Of a stretch of 64,000 nucleotides of DNA, positions 35,314-47,953 are shown piece by piece; positions within the stretch are counted from its first letter, which is position 1, and each line of letters begins with the position of its first letter. Source of the stretch: Lineus longissimus (Eukaryota > Nemertea > Pilidiophora > Heteronemertea > Lineidae); NCBI RefSeq assembly GCF_910592395.1, contig NC_088316.1, forward strand, positions 11,098,001-11,162,000. The letters run 5' to 3'. The notes below the pieces were generated by a model. That model searched no databases and was not told the origin of the DNA. It saw nothing but the letters and a program-made list of their open reading frames with translations. The position numbers were made by a program, and so were the translations under genes.

Positions 35314-37798
35314 ATGTCGAAGTCGGCCTGCAAGTTTAAGACAGCAGATGTTAAGCGGATCTACAAATCTTCTTACAGAATCCCGGTGCCGTGGGACAAA
35401 ATACCTTCAAAGAAATGTGCAAGGTGGTTCGCAATTTTCGCCAAAGCCACCAACTGCCACACATCCGTGGCAATTGGGTCATTCCTCACAGTTGTCAGCA
35501 GTCTTTGTGGACCAAAATCATGCATCTCCGACTTCGACGAAACTTTCCGCACTTCCCTGAACATGTTCATGTTGACAGTTGCTGTACCTGGAAGTGGGAA
35601 GTCTCTAGTACACGAGAAGATTGTGGAACCGGTCGGCGAGAGCTTCCTGGAGGAAACAGAAACTCCTCTTGTTCTTACGTCGTACACAACCGCCGGTCTT
35701 CACAAACATCTGATTGACTCCAAAGGCTACGGGTTGATATCGTGTGATGAAGGAGGACGCCTTTTGGCTCAAATTCAGGCGAAAGAAATGAAGGGAGATA
35801 GCGAGAGGGCGATGTTATGTCAGCTTTTGGGCGGAAAGGCGACTGCAGCTCGCTGGTGGCTGGGCAACCGTCGTGTGAAGGCTGCTGCGCTGTGTATGAA
35901 TGTGCTCATACAACCTGACAATCTCCTCACGGTGCTGGCTCAAATGTCCAGCTCTAATGATGGTTTCCTGGACAGATTTTTATTTCTGTGCGGCAAACCC
36001 AAGTGGCGTAATCCAGAAGACGTAAGGGCGCAGTTTCGACTACTAACAGCAACAGGGCTACATGAAACCGACATCGCGGACATGTTTATGCAAATCTACC
36101 ACATTCATGTGGATGAGGGGGTAACATACAAGCTGTCTGAAGAGGCACAAGAATCGTACGACAAAGTGATGGAAAACTTCGTCAGATTTATGGACTTGCA
36201 GTACAACTCCGAATCTGGTAAGTGACATTACATGTATTTAAATTGTATGAAAATATGTCTTCAGGCAAGCAAAATATATAGCCGTATTAACATGTAGTAA
36301 GGTCCAAATCAAAAATTAATGAAGTATTGCGACACCTAGATCTAGATTGAATTATTCTAAAATGACTGTTTCTGTAATCCACGACAATTGTTAAAAAATT
36401 CTGTTTTATTCCTTTTAGATGACAACTAGAAAGATCCACCGAATGTAATAAATAATTCACAAACTGAAGAAAACGGATCCTGTTCCAGCAAGGATACACT
36501 TCATCTGCTGCGTCTGGCAACAAGTCTCCACGTATTGTGTTATGCCATGGAACATAAATTGAACCGCAAAGAAGGACCGATGATCATCCCCAATGAAATC
36601 ACCCGAGAATACTTAGAATTTGCCCAAAAGCTTTACGCGGCCATGACTGAGCAAAAGTCCATGTTTGTCCAGGTGAGCGATTAAACCGATCGGCGATAGT
36701 ACATATGTAACTTTTGCGATCAAACAGTAATCTATGTCTATAGCCTTATAAAAAGACGTCCTCTGCAAGCCGCCGTCACAACACAGAACTAGAGGAGTAC
36801 CGAAGAGTAGGTCATCTTACGACATCGTTAACTGTATAATACGGCCAATTCATTTTCTTTGTACAATGTACAATGTTAATTCCTGCTAAATCATCTGAAT
36901 ATGAACACTAATTCCAATACAGAAATTACAACAAAACAAAAAATATCATTCATTCATCTACACCTAAGTTGTGTTTATTCGCAGAATTATTTGATATTCA
37001 ACATTTAGTACATACATGTACGTTTGTTACTGCGCCTCTGTTTGCACTTAACTAACATCCCATTAATCTCCAGTCAATTCACAACACTAACGAAGAGGCA
37101 AAAGCCAGCCTGGGGACGGTGAAGACTCTAAGACAAAGAATAATCAGGGCTATCTGTCGCCTGCCGTCACCCCTTGTGACAGCTTCGGATGTCCAGCGAC
37201 ACGTCAAAAATTCGGTGGTCATGGATGTTAAAGGTAATCTTGCTTTCACAATGGTTTGGTGAAACAATGAAATGATATCAAACTTGACAATCAGTGGACC
37301 TTGATGTACCAAAAAAAAAGGTTGCGAATACATGTATACTGGTACTATTCAACCTAAGACATGGCCATCATGTATAAATCCCTCTGCATCACTATATGAA
37401 CAATGAGGCGGTTTTGAATTTATCGTAATAGATTGTAAAACTATTGGCAATAGTGTTTCCCTGACGTTATGTTATTGTAGACTTGATGGTTCTTTATTTT
37501 CTATATACATGCAGACCAGCTGGAATCCTTGCAGAGAGATAGTTGGGGACAAGTTCAGGTGCCGCCAGACAGGAAGGATTCATTGATTTTCTACAAGCCG
37601 GCACCGGCCACGCTTACTCCGACCCATAAAGTATTACTGGAGGCAAATGTGTCGTTGGAACTTTATAAAGTTAACTTCAATAAAACATCCGCTATGTCGG
37701 ATAGAATGAGGAGGCTTTGCAAAGACCATCCCCATATCGAGATTCTCGATACTATTTTGTCTCAAACTCAGGACAGCCAACATAATAGTGACGAGTAA
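35314..37798 (+). CDS. P-loop ATPase, DUF3987-like, four exons
   Basis: Exons are 35314-36217, 36419 (or 36434)-36672, 37074-37233 and 37515-37798, all with GT-AG introns and matching phases, giving about 530 residues. Exon 1 holds a Walker A-like AVPGSGKS near residue 95 and a Walker B-like LISCDEGG near 145, with the layout of DUF3987 proteins, which often sit beside primases or in mobile elements. With the first acceptor of intron 1, a TAG at 36427-36429 is in frame. An AG at 36432-36433 gives an exon starting at 36434 that keeps the frame and skips the stop. Stop codon at 37796-37798, polyA signal 50 bp later. Part of a paralogue with the same exon boundary lies at 63541-64000. The cellular role is unknown. 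Confidence 0.75.
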
Positions 37799-37846
37799 GT
37801 TCCACATGTAAGACTGATGATACCGGGCAATTAGCCCAATTGTAAC

Positions 37847-37852
37847 AATAAA
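37847..37852 (+). promoter_or_regulatory. AATAAA polyadenylation signal of the P-loop gene
   Basis: AATAAA lies about 50 bp after the stop codon at 37798, so the whole unit from TATA to polyA is about 2.6 kb. Confidence 0.6.
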
Positions 37853-37979
37853 CAGTTCAAAAATATATTTGTGGTTTATTTCTTGCAAGTTTATTACTGC
37901 TTATAATATAAGGGATCCAGCGGGATCCAGCTGGATCCCGCTGATCTGTATTTGAGGGGTCCAGCTGGATCCCGCTGTT

Positions 37980-38370
37980 GGTGTGATCCTAGTCCACCTG
38001 GAAAGATAGATTGACAAGTTTTTCTGTGTTCCCCCTATTGAAAAGCCGTGGTCTCTCTAGCTGTCTATTGTTTGGAAAACACTGACACATGGGGAACAAC
38101 CAGAGATGTCACACCGGTGTAATGATTTTGAGTCTTCATAGATTGACAAGTCTGTGTTTCCCCCCTATTGAAAAGTCATGGTCTCTCTAGCTGTATATTG
38201 TTCGGAAACACTGACACATGGGGAACAACCAAAGGTGCTACACCGGACTATTGTTTTTGAGTGTTTCATTGCTTTGTTTGGGAACAGACAAAGATAGATT
38301 GACAAGTTTTTCTGTGTTTCCCCCTATTGAAAAGTTGTGGTCTCTCTAGCTGTCTGTATCGGGTAACTTC
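37980..38370. repeat. Three diverged 135-150-bp units
   Basis: AGATTGACAAG, CCCCCTATTGAAAAG and GGTCTCTCTAGCTGT recur at about 38005, 38140 and 38290, usually followed by CACTGACACATGGGGAACA. Non-coding. Confidence 0.75.
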
Positions 38371-38399
38371 TTGCCTATCTGCATGGTTTGCTGCCTCTA

Positions 38400-38720
38400 C
38401 TTTGTGTATTTAACATACAACCTACAACATTCGATCATCTTGCTCATACTAACTTACAACCTTCGACCATCATCTTGCTCATACCAAACTTTCAACATAC
38501 AACCTACAACATTCGACCATCATCTTGCTCATACCAAACCTTCAACATACAACCTACATCCTTCGACCATCATCTTGCTCATACCAAACCTTCAACATAC
38601 AACCTACATCCTTCGACCATAATCTTGCTCATACCAAACCTTCAACATACAACCTACAACCTTCGACCATCATCTTGCTCATACCATACCCTTCAACATA
38701 CAACATTCTACCCACAACCT
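38400..38720. repeat. 50-bp minisatellite
   Basis: CATCTTGCTC or AATCTTGCTC starts at 38471, 38521, 38571, 38621 and 38671, an exact 50-bp period. Units read ATACCAAACC, TTCAACATACAACCTACA, TCCTTCGACCAT. The repeated open frames here are artefacts of the period. Confidence 0.93.
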
Positions 38721-39876
38721 TATCTACCAATACCATGATCACATGTAAACTGGGGAACTACTTTTGGACCAGATTGTCCCGCTGTACATTATGTACACAC
38801 TATTGACTTAAAGTACAGGAAGAATACGAGTGTCCCGGCTATTCTACAGTCGCTCCTCCACAAATATTTATCACATACCATATGTATCACCACAAAGGTA
38901 ACTCTCTAGACTGTTTGAAACCAAGTTCAGATACTTATTTTCACAAAAATTCGAAGCTATGCAAGCGATTTTTCAGTGGTAGAGATCGACAGAAACAAAT
39001 TTCTCGCTCTAAAATGACATGAGACGAGCACCAACTTTCGCTAATTTGTGCACACAATTTCCGGAATATTATAAAAAACTATTGATAAATCTGAATTATA
39101 TAGACTCTTTTCAGTACCTAAACAAATTTCAGGTACATGGTCATGTTGATTAAAAGAGTATCAACCGATTGAACATGAGAAAGTTCACTCACCTTCATTG
39201 AAGCAGCGACTACCGCCATTTTTAAATGGTGGCATCTCTTCTATCGATCGGCCAATCAGCGGCACTGCTTGCAAAAAAGTTAAGCCACCGCCAAATTTGA
39301 AATCTCCAAAATTCAGGCAATGTGCCTGCAGCGCCAACTGGCGGTGAAAACTATATTAATTCCATTAAAAGTAAAAAATGAAAAAATATTTAAAAATATT
39401 CAGCCACATTTGAAAACAATAGTTGCTCTGTGGACCGAGGTAAAAAGGGAAAGACATCTAAACGCGAAATGACCTCATTCTCTTAATACAGGTCGGATCG
39501 CGCTGATTTTTCGTTTTTTGAGTTCACCTTGGGCAACTCCTAATTTAACACCGTCAACGAAGTGGCTAGGCCTTCCCGGTCAGAAGTGTCCAATTTTGTC
39601 CACAGATGGGTCCCCGATGGATGGATTGCAGGACGGACACCATTTGAACAGCTATACTACTAGCTCCGCTGACTTTGTCAGCTGAGCTAAAAAGGCTGGA
39701 TGATCTAGGACTAGGCCTACATCATGTACATCATACATGATCTACTCGCCTGGGACCCTAGGCCTTGTATGATGAAAATATTAGTAGATTGATAATTGAG
39801 ATGAAGATGTTGCAGACTCACTGTAGTAAAATGTAAAACTACATTCAACAGCGAGTATGCTGTCCCTCCCTCCGTC
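38721..39876. other. Gene-free; end of the TTAGCTCAGCTGAC repeat family
   Basis: A repeat edge at about 39600-39690 (ATGGATGGATTGCAGGACGG, later TGTCAGCTGAGCTAAAAA) is the complement of the edge at 15399. Nothing else supported. Confidence 0.45.
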
Positions 39877-39989
39877 AATACTTGACTTGCCAAACTCAGA
39901 TCGACGAAAAAAAATTTCGAGTTGTTCTATCTTTGTCCGCGAGTGGCGCTGCAGTTCGGCATCTAGAAGAGTTTGGCAAGTCAAGTATT
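39877..39989. mobile_element. 113-bp foldback MITE
   Basis: 39877-39897 (AATACTTGACTTGCCAAACT plus C) and 39969-39989 are perfect 21-bp inverted repeats. The interior contains CAGCGCCACTCG on the minus strand. No unambiguous target duplication. Confidence 0.75.
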
Positions 39990-40299
39990 ACTCCCCCCTC
40001 AGTGATATGTCCCGCCCTTTTCATATACCGCACTGCAACATCATTATTTTGGCACTTTGCCAACCAATTCTACGGCGGCCCGTATTTCATGCATTTTTCT
40101 ATAGTTAATTTTTTTAACGAATTGCCACCACTGTGGTGGTAGTTATTCCTGCCACAAAGGGAATACGAATACCACTTGAATGATTTGTGAAAAAAATCAA
40201 TCCTTAAAAAAACATGCATGACATATACGGGCCACCGTAGAATCGTTGTTGTATACATGACCTAAGTAGGCCCACCTAGTCGTGACTTTTCCCAGACTA
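39990..40299. other. No gene seen
   Basis: AT-rich spacer. No gene or repeat recognised. Confidence 0.4.
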
Positions 40300-40560
40300 C
40301 TGCCCCTTTGATAATGGTAATTGCTCCCCCCCGCCCCTTGACAAATGTCCCAAGGACAGTTGCCCCAGCCGTGAATGATTAATCCCTGGATGATTACCCC
40401 CTGGCAATTGGCTAAATCTTGGGGGCATTTGTCGGGGGGGGGGGGGGGGGGGTGATGTCCAGGACCAATTGTCCTGGGGGCAATTGCTTAAAGGGCGGAA
40501 TTGTCCTGGGGGCAATCGCCAGGGGGGGGGGGGGTAGCTTGTCGAGGGGGAAATGTCCTA
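40300..40560. repeat. Low-complexity block of G runs and CAATTG/TGTCC motifs
   Basis: Runs of C on the left and G on the right alternate with GGCAATTG, GACAATTG and AATGTCC. Two long G tracts lie near 40435-40452 and 40520-40533. The motif grammar (AAATGTCC, GGGGGCAATTG) is partly shared with the foldback at 52779-53168. Non-coding and G-quadruplex-prone by composition. Confidence 0.65.
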
Positions 40561-40904
40561 GACCCTTGAGACCCTGGCTTGGCCACTAGGGAAAAAAACA
40601 GAAAAGAAATAGCCAAAAGCCAAAGAAATTATGCTGATTTTCAGGAAATCGTTTTTTCTTAGGCTAACATGTACACTATGAATGATGTAGGTAAGGTACA
40701 TTTAGCTTAGAGAAAAGGACACTAGTTTTGGTCCCAAATTAGTAAGTTGTTTCCATTAAATTTGACCTCTCTATTAAGAGCAGCATTTGTCAGTCCCAAG
40801 GGTTTCCAGTTCCTTGAAAGAGAGCTTCTACTATACTTGTTACTGACGCAGGGATGGGTTTTGCCTACCGGTAGTCTTACAAAGGGTGTTCTTTTCTTTT
40901 TTAG
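40561..40904. other. Upstream of the Mutator-like gene, no exon identified
   Basis: An earlier exon should exist, because the first visible exon starts in mid-codon, but none can be picked with confidence. Confidence 0.35.
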
Positions 40905-43900
40905 CAAAAGGAAACTTGTGCTCCAAACCAAAGTGAAAGATGAAAATGAGAATGACAGGTAGGTCACGGTCAGTCTTAAGTGCAGTCTCAGCACTGATAG
41001 TGATCCCTAATTGCGGGCATTTAACCGAAGGAAGAAGGTGAGAGAGAATATAAGATTCAGAAATATTATTGCACGAGTCCATGAGGAGGAGGATCTACAT
41101 GTACCCGTGTAAATGTAATAAAGATATATCACAGGAGGAGTAATCCTGTGCATGCAGTCCAGTCCGTTGAAATTCATCAGATTGCAACTTTACAATGATT
41201 TTGCAATCACTCTTATAAAACTTGAGGGAATTCCATGAAATTCAAGTGGTATTAAGTGACTATCAAGTTTCTGATTTCACCACATTTTCAAGCCCACACA
41301 CGTTTCAACGTAACCCACTCTTTAACTTTTCACCCACCTCAACTTAGCCCTGGGCCGAGGGGTATCACGTGCGACTTAGCACGGTATTTTTTGGTATTAC
41401 TGGGGATGTGTGATACATGTACATGATAAAACAAATCTGCACTCGTGTCTGATCTTCGTCATTGGTTTTATTGAGTTCAACTTGTAGACATGTTTTATTT
41501 ATTTACCTGTATATTCTTTTTTCAGTTTTGTACCAAACCTGGAAAACCAAGAGCTCGAAGATGACATCCACCTCCCTGATTTACCTCCAGTCAATAAAAG
41601 GTAAAGGTAGCTAAATGAAATGAGGCCCCCAGGGTTGGCCTACATTTTATACTATTTTTTAAATCATTTTGAAATTATGTGTATAGCTTGGCCTAGGAAA
41701 CTGACATATTCTTGTACAGTTCTGGGTACCGTAAGTAGAGAAATGGTAACATCAGGTTTGGAAAAGAAACTTCCTTTGTGAACCAGGTTCATCAGATGCT
41801 TATCATTATCATATCATGAAATATCTTGTGAAAATGGTGAACCTTATCTGTCAGTATTGACATTACTTAATCAAAATCTTTCTTTTTTTTTCAGTTCCCG
41901 AGCCTCTGTCCCAGCATCTACCCCCGATAAAAAAAGTGATGATGATAAATTGCAGCAAACAACAAGGTATGATTTGGACCTGAAGGGCTTGCAAATCTGG
42001 CATAACTCCGGAACTACTCTCTGATTGGCTTGACACTGGCACAGACTGCTTTGATTAACAAATAATGATGATGCAAAAACATAAGTTTTGCCTTTAGCTT
42101 TGTTATAGAGTATGAATATCTGAATATTATGACTATAATAATGATGTTTTACAAAGGGATCCCATGGTAGATTGTATGATAGCCCATGGTAGATCCACTG
42201 ATGGCCCATGGACTATCCATTGATAGAAGTTCTGTTATAGGCCCTATGCGTCAAAGTACAAAGATACTAATTTGTGAGGCAGTTTCCAATTCTGGAAAAT
42301 AAGAAAGGTAAAAAAATGCTATAAGGGATTCCATCCAAGGATCAATGATGGGCCCACAGTTGATGGTACATATAACCATTGGTTCCATCTACGGTATGAA
42401 GGGCAATCTCCATACCTATCCAAATATTGGGCAAGAATGGAACGTTGATGCTCAACCCTATGATGGATCCACGCATGGAAACCTTTGCCTGTGTCTAGTT
42501 ACCATTAACTGAATGCACAATGATTTTATCTTTTAGGTCTCCAAAATCAGTGGTAGTCATTAGTGATGACACTGACAGCGACATGAATGACGAACCAAGC
42601 ACAACAATAGAGAGATCATACGATCATGGGAATCCAGACCTTCCGGTCTACTGTTTTGGCAAGGATGTCCCAAATCAAAAAGAACTCATCAATCTTCTTT
42701 TGGATGCACCTTTGGAAAAGGCTGTATCGGTACAGCCAATCTTGGTTGAAAATAATGTAACATTCCTTGTTGATTCGTCTCGCCTCCGAAATCATTTGGA
42801 TTACAAGTGTGATGATATGGGTTCGTGAAAGAACCTTGGGAATAAGCGATACAACTACCGTGGTCGTTACTTAGATAACAATCACGACAACCTCAAATTA
42901 GATGATCATGGAAAGGAACAAATAACTGTAAGAAGGGATTTTTTCAAGCTGAATGCGTATAAAGATGTGAGGAAAAGGATTGACTCTATAACGACGAACG
43001 GGAAACTTAAAAGTTTTGTTCTCATTCAATACAGCTTTGCAAATGAAGAGCAGTGTCTCCAGGAGTGTATGGTAATGCCAAAAAGTTGACCACTCCCTAT
43101 TTCAGGACTTGTGAAAGCGTCAAAAACGAAATTAGGGAGTCGGACAAAAACGAAATTAGGGAGTCGGACAATCATCTTAAACACACATAGGTGTTTAATA
43201 TGGTAACGACACCTTTGGCCGAGACTCATAGCATGGGGGAAATTCCTAGGTCCTATGAACAAGTTAGGAAAATGCGCCGGAAGGGAAAGGACAACGATCC
43301 CTGGCTGTCCCTTCAAGTAAAGTGCAAGGAAAATGACAAATTTTTGAGAAGTGTCCGGGGAGCGCCACAGCCCATTGCTGTTCTGTGCTCGGATCGCCAG
43401 CTAAACGATATAGCACGGTTTTGCTGCAATCCACAGAAGTATCGGCCTTTCGCAGTGGATGTCACATTTGGTGTTGGCAAGATTGATGTGACTGTCATAG
43501 CATCAAATGCTGAACCGGCGCGGTAGTGTAAAATCGCCTGTGACGATTGGTCCAGTCATGGTCCACCAAAAGAAAACAAAGCAAACTTATGTGCAGTTTG
43601 CCAGTGCATTAAAAATCCTGGACCCACGGCTACGTAATGTCCTCAGTTTTGGCTCAGATAATGAAGAGGCTCTTAAGGGCGGTTTCCGAGATGAATCTCT
43701 TTCGCCACCCATGTAGGATGCGAGCTCCATGCCAAAAAGAACATAACCAGGAAGATAGAGTTTTCCTTTGCCGTAAATTTGGAAAAGTTTGTCAATGAAC
43801 AGGAGAAGCGGTTGGAGGAAGCCATATTGAATAGAGGTCCATACGAGCTTAAACTGGAATACCGCATGTACGAAGTCAAACCACATGATTGGGCAAAGAT

Positions 43901-44795
43901 GGCGTCCAGTCCAACAGCCCGTTTTGCTGCAGTACGAAAATTTCACAACGCACCCTTTCCCATTCCATCATCGACTGATCAGTTAGTACTCAACGAAGGA
44001 CTGGCTCAGGAAAGCAACGTAAACATCTATTACGAGAAAGTGAAAACTTACAATATTCATCATGGCAATATACCAGTGGGCATTTTGGAAGACATGTGCA
44101 GTAAAGCAGTAGACATGACTGTTGGGGTAGTCCCTGGTACTAGCACAATGCGGATCGTACCTAGCAAGTCAAACCACAGAAAGCCACACATTGTGTTGCA
44201 GCTTCCAAATGGGAGATGTGAGTGTGACTGTGCCAACTACAAGTCACTTGGCCTTTGCTCTCACAGCTTGAGGTGTGCTCAGGATATGGGTGTGATGGAC
44301 AAATTTCTTTCATTTGTTGGAAAGAAAGGTAAATCCGTCAATCTTTCAAAGGTGTTACTAAAGGACATGCCCTCCTCTCGTGGGAGAAAGCCAGCCACAA
44401 GGAAGCGCCAGCCAAGTGCAGCTGCTGGGAAACCATGTGATCTTGAAAAGGTCATTCCAGACGAGATGACCAAGAAATCTGAGCTAACTTTCATCGCAGG
44501 TATCATAAAACGAAGTTATGGTTGCCGTGGTTGTTTCACAGAAGAAGATAGGATAGTTCCAAATGATGTCATTCTGAAAACCCAGGGATATAGGGAGTAC
44601 CGCCATCCAAATACTGGTGAATTGGTGATGACACCAAATCCACAGAATACGTACTATCATCTCCAGAAGGGATGCCTTGTGATTAAACATGGGAGGGTAA
44701 CATCGAACAACATTGTCATTCCTGACAGTATTAAACCTACACTCAGCAGTGACCATTTGGAACGATTGGATGCTTTTTTCCAATCCCTGTATTAA
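40905..44795 (+). pseudogene. Mutator-like (MULE) transposase gene with SWIM zinc finger, multi-exon, decayed
   Basis: Three small exons (40905-40958, 41526-41600, 41895-41966) and a large one from 42537 join in one frame. Every junction splits an AG|N codon (phase 2). The large exon holds an N-terminal region and a MULE-type core (VDVTFGVGKIDV with the first Asp; FGSDNEEAL with the second). A SWIM finger follows at about 44217-44263 (CECDCANYKSLGLCSH), then a basic tail ending at 44795. Damage: in-frame TGA at 42826-42828; frame changes between 43090 and 43200, near 43525 and near 43715. The last 338 codons (43779-44795) are open. MULE proteins are DDE cut-and-paste transposases; no terminal repeats were found, so a decayed host-domesticated gene is also possible. 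Confidence 0.75.
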
Positions 44796-46360
44796 TCATT
44801 ATCATGAGTACCAGCCATCCTGCATACATTACTTGGTATGTACGAACTACCTGACTACCATGACGACATTCAGTCATTTGATTATATCTTTGCTCTTTAG
44901 AGTTCTTATGTCTCGGGTAAATGCCTACTGTTATGTCTTATGATTTAGTGTACATTTAGCATGTCTAATGTTGTTTCAAAGGAATCAGTCAATCAATGAG
45001 CTTTCTGGACAGTTACGATGTACTTCTGTGTGGATACTGGTATAATACAAAAACCTTTACTGCATTCATAAGGGTTCTGCGATGTGGCGAGCTGCAGCTA
45101 AACTTGACCTACCACGATCGTACAAATCGGTTGAAAGTATTCACTCTGCTTACTGGTGGGTTTTTGGGTTTTGCTGGAACTGGTCACAAATTTATTGATT
45201 TATTTTACTGTGAATTGCAGAGTCAAGGTGGTAAGTTGTATCTGGATATTTAATTTCATAATCCAAAGTTTTATGTATTGCCTATTGGGTACATGTTTGT
45301 TATATTATGCATCAGTTTTTCATCACCATCCTATATTAGTATTTTAAGATTACTGAAGTAAAGCCGCATTTTCATATGTTCTTACAAGTGATGTAATGTT
45401 TCAAAAATGTATGTAATCAATAATCTTACCAAATAATTGATGGATGTTGTGGCAATGAGCGTGCAATACAACAACGCAAGTTTATTTTAATAAACCTTTT
45501 GGAACATTCAGCACATTTTATTGATTTATTTTCATATGAATGGCATAGTCAAGGTGGTATGTTGCGAGTTGCTATTTAAACAAATATGGTTAATTTGATG
45601 CAAATTGAGTGGTTTCTCTTCTTCAGAATGTTTTGTTTTGGGTTTCGTTTGATCTAAGTCAATTTCATTATACATGTACTATGATCTGAATTAATGTTGC
45701 ATTAAATTGTGACAGTTGTTTTAGTTTTTAAGTTTTTAAATATTTCTTTCAGTGTCGCTCATATTGATGATGATTAGTTATACCTACTGTATTTGTTTTT
45801 GTGTTCCTGAAAATATCGTGTCTGGTCTCTTAGCCTGAAGGTTTATAGTCTTGCATAATCAGATCCTCCTTCACAAAAGAAGAGGAACTGAGAACCTGAC
45901 TCCCTGAGTCTCAAAGGTTCGTTGAAATATTAATGCCCATATTACAATATACATGTATGTTTAATCAAACTGCTGAAATTAACTGCTGAAATGGCTTACG
46001 AGTACATTATTGATTTATTTTCATGAATGGCAAAGTCAAGGTGGTATGTTGCGAGATGCTATTTCAAAATATGGTTAATTCGATGCCAAATTTTCTCATG
46101 CAAATTGACTGGCTTCTCTTCTTAGATAAGAGTGTTTTGTCATGTGGATTGATCAATATTATCCGTCAAAGTCACTTTCATTATACATGTACTATGATCT
46201 GAACTAATGTTGCATTAAATTGTGACAGTGGTTTTAGTTTTTGAATATTTCTTTCAGTGTTGCTCATATTGATGATGATTAGTTATACCTACTGTATTTG
46301 TTTTTGTGTTGCACAACCAGATTCTCCTTCACAGAAGAAGAGGTTCTAACTGAGAGCCAG
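44796..46360. repeat. Tandem diverged spacer repeats (pre-insertion copy of the Harbinger target)
   Basis: TTATTGATTTATTTT followed by GTCAAGGTGGTA recurs near 45192, 45518 and 46008. The units at 45510-45995 and 46003-46360 are alignable for hundreds of bases (TTGTGACAGT, TTTCAGTG, TTGATGATGATTAGTTATAC). The second unit is interrupted by Harbingers A and B and resumes at about 51625. No gene seen. Confidence 0.8.
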
Positions 46361-46659
46361 GGCCCATATTCATAAAAATTCCTAAGATAAGTCACCTAAA
46401 CTCTATGTGTCATACTTTAATAGTCATGATACTTATGTTGGAATTCATAAACCGTCCTTAGTGTCATACATTGTTAAGTATGATACCTATATTTAGGCAT
46501 CATGCTTAAACGTTTTTCCGAGACATTCCCAGGGTTGGTGATCGCATTTCATAGATTATGTTGCTCATTTTTGTGGTTTGGGAAGGTATTGGGGCGGTCT
46601 AAATTGCATGGGAAGGCCTCGGATGGTATGCACATTCTTCATAGTCCTATCTATTCAGC

Positions 46660-47281
46660 ATGGACAAGGCTAAGCGCAAGCCAAATTTTTCGGAAGGTGA
46701 AAAATATCGACTTTGCGAGGAATATGAGAATGTATTTAATGTAGTGACGGGAAAGTTCAGTGCCAATATTTCAAATAAGAAGAAACATGATGCGTGGCAG
46801 AATATCACCTCCGCCATGAATAGGCGAAATCCGTCGGTTACGAGGTCCGATGCTGACTATCTCAAGAAATGGCAGAATTTGTGTTCAAATGCAAAGGATG
46901 AATACAGGAAATATCGTAAAGAGCTAGCTAAAACAGGTGAGAGCAAAATAACTTTCAAGTTTAACATTTAATACAACAAAAAATAATTTTAACAACAGTT
47001 TTTTTATCATGCTGTATTCAATTATTTGCATTTATCCATTAGGAGGAGGACCGGCACCAGTTGAACCGTCACTGATTTCGCAGAAAGTTTTGGCAATTTT
47101 GGGTGAAGATGACCCAACACTCACAGGGATAGAAGGTGGCATTGAAAACACGCCGGCTGTTGTCTCAAATACTCCCACTACAAGTACATCTACGGCAAGT
47201 GGAAGTAGTAGTTCAAGGCAAGTACATGTACTGCAATCAGTCCAAATACTGGCTGCAATCAATCCTGATTCAAAGAAATAG
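46660..47281 (+). pseudogene. Harbinger A Myb/SANT-like DNA-binding protein, 3'-truncated
   Basis: Exon 1 (46660-46936) encodes a Myb/SANT-like trihelix domain with conserved tryptophans (DAWQNI, KKWQNLC). A GT-AG intron (46937-47042) joins exon 2 in frame (GGGPAPVEP), which runs Ser/Thr-rich to a stop at 47281. In related elements this protein helps the transposase bind DNA and enter the nucleus. The coiled-coil C-terminus seen in element B is absent, consistent with an internal deletion. Confidence 0.75.
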
Positions 47282-47332
47282 TCAATTTACATTTACGTGT
47301 ACATTTACCTGTACGGTAATCGCAACCATTGT

Positions 47333-47953
47333 TTATTTTACAGTACGGATTCCATTCGTGAACAGCCATTTTGCTACCACGTTGATGAATCGACATCTAG
47401 CATCCATCACGACTTGGGTATTTATTGAGTAATAGTTCTTCCGGTTGACGTAGCGCCACTCGTGCTGGCTAGGGCCTTGAATCCAAATGTGTGTGCCGTC
47501 GACCAAACCAACAACACAGGGAAAGTTCGCAATTTCATGAAACTCGGCGACAATGTTCGGAATATTTGCAATACTTGGAAATTCCACGGCTCTTGGCAAC
47601 AGAGGAAGCAGTGCATGGGTCACTTGGGAAATCACTCTACACATTGTTGGTTGTGATACGTGCACTGTATCACCTGTGACCATTTGAAATGACCCGGAAG
47701 CATAAAATCGAAGGGCAGCAAGTAGTTTTAGTGAACTTGGTAGAGCATGATTCCTCAACGTCTGTGGCTCAAGTTCATCACCTACCACATCAATCAGTTC
47801 CAAAATGGTTTGCCTATCGAAACGATATCGTTGATAAAGTTGCACATCGTTATAGATGTCCAACGGATGGACACGGTCCCGAAATACCCTCTCTCGCCGC
47901 ATAGCACGTTGTCCTTCCAGTTCTTCTAGCGCAGCGATCATAAACACAGCCAT
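47333..47953 (-). pseudogene. Harbinger A transposase (HARBI1-like), C-terminally truncated
   Basis: 206 residues cover the N-terminal helical part, the HTH region (VHVSQPTMCRVISQV) and the first catalytic Asp (VGLVDGTHIWI). The frame ends just after VVAKW, before the expected HD motif and the final Glu, so about 150 residues are missing. It faces the Myb-like gene, and the deletion lies where the two 3' ends should meet. Confidence 0.85.

Noticed and set aside
38371-38806. Three overlapping open frames rich in repeated motifs
   Set aside because: They arise because a 50-bp minisatellite lacks stops in several frames.
44996-45347. Possible small membrane protein genes
   Set aside because: They lie in diverged tandem spacer repeats, and the frames are not kept between copies.
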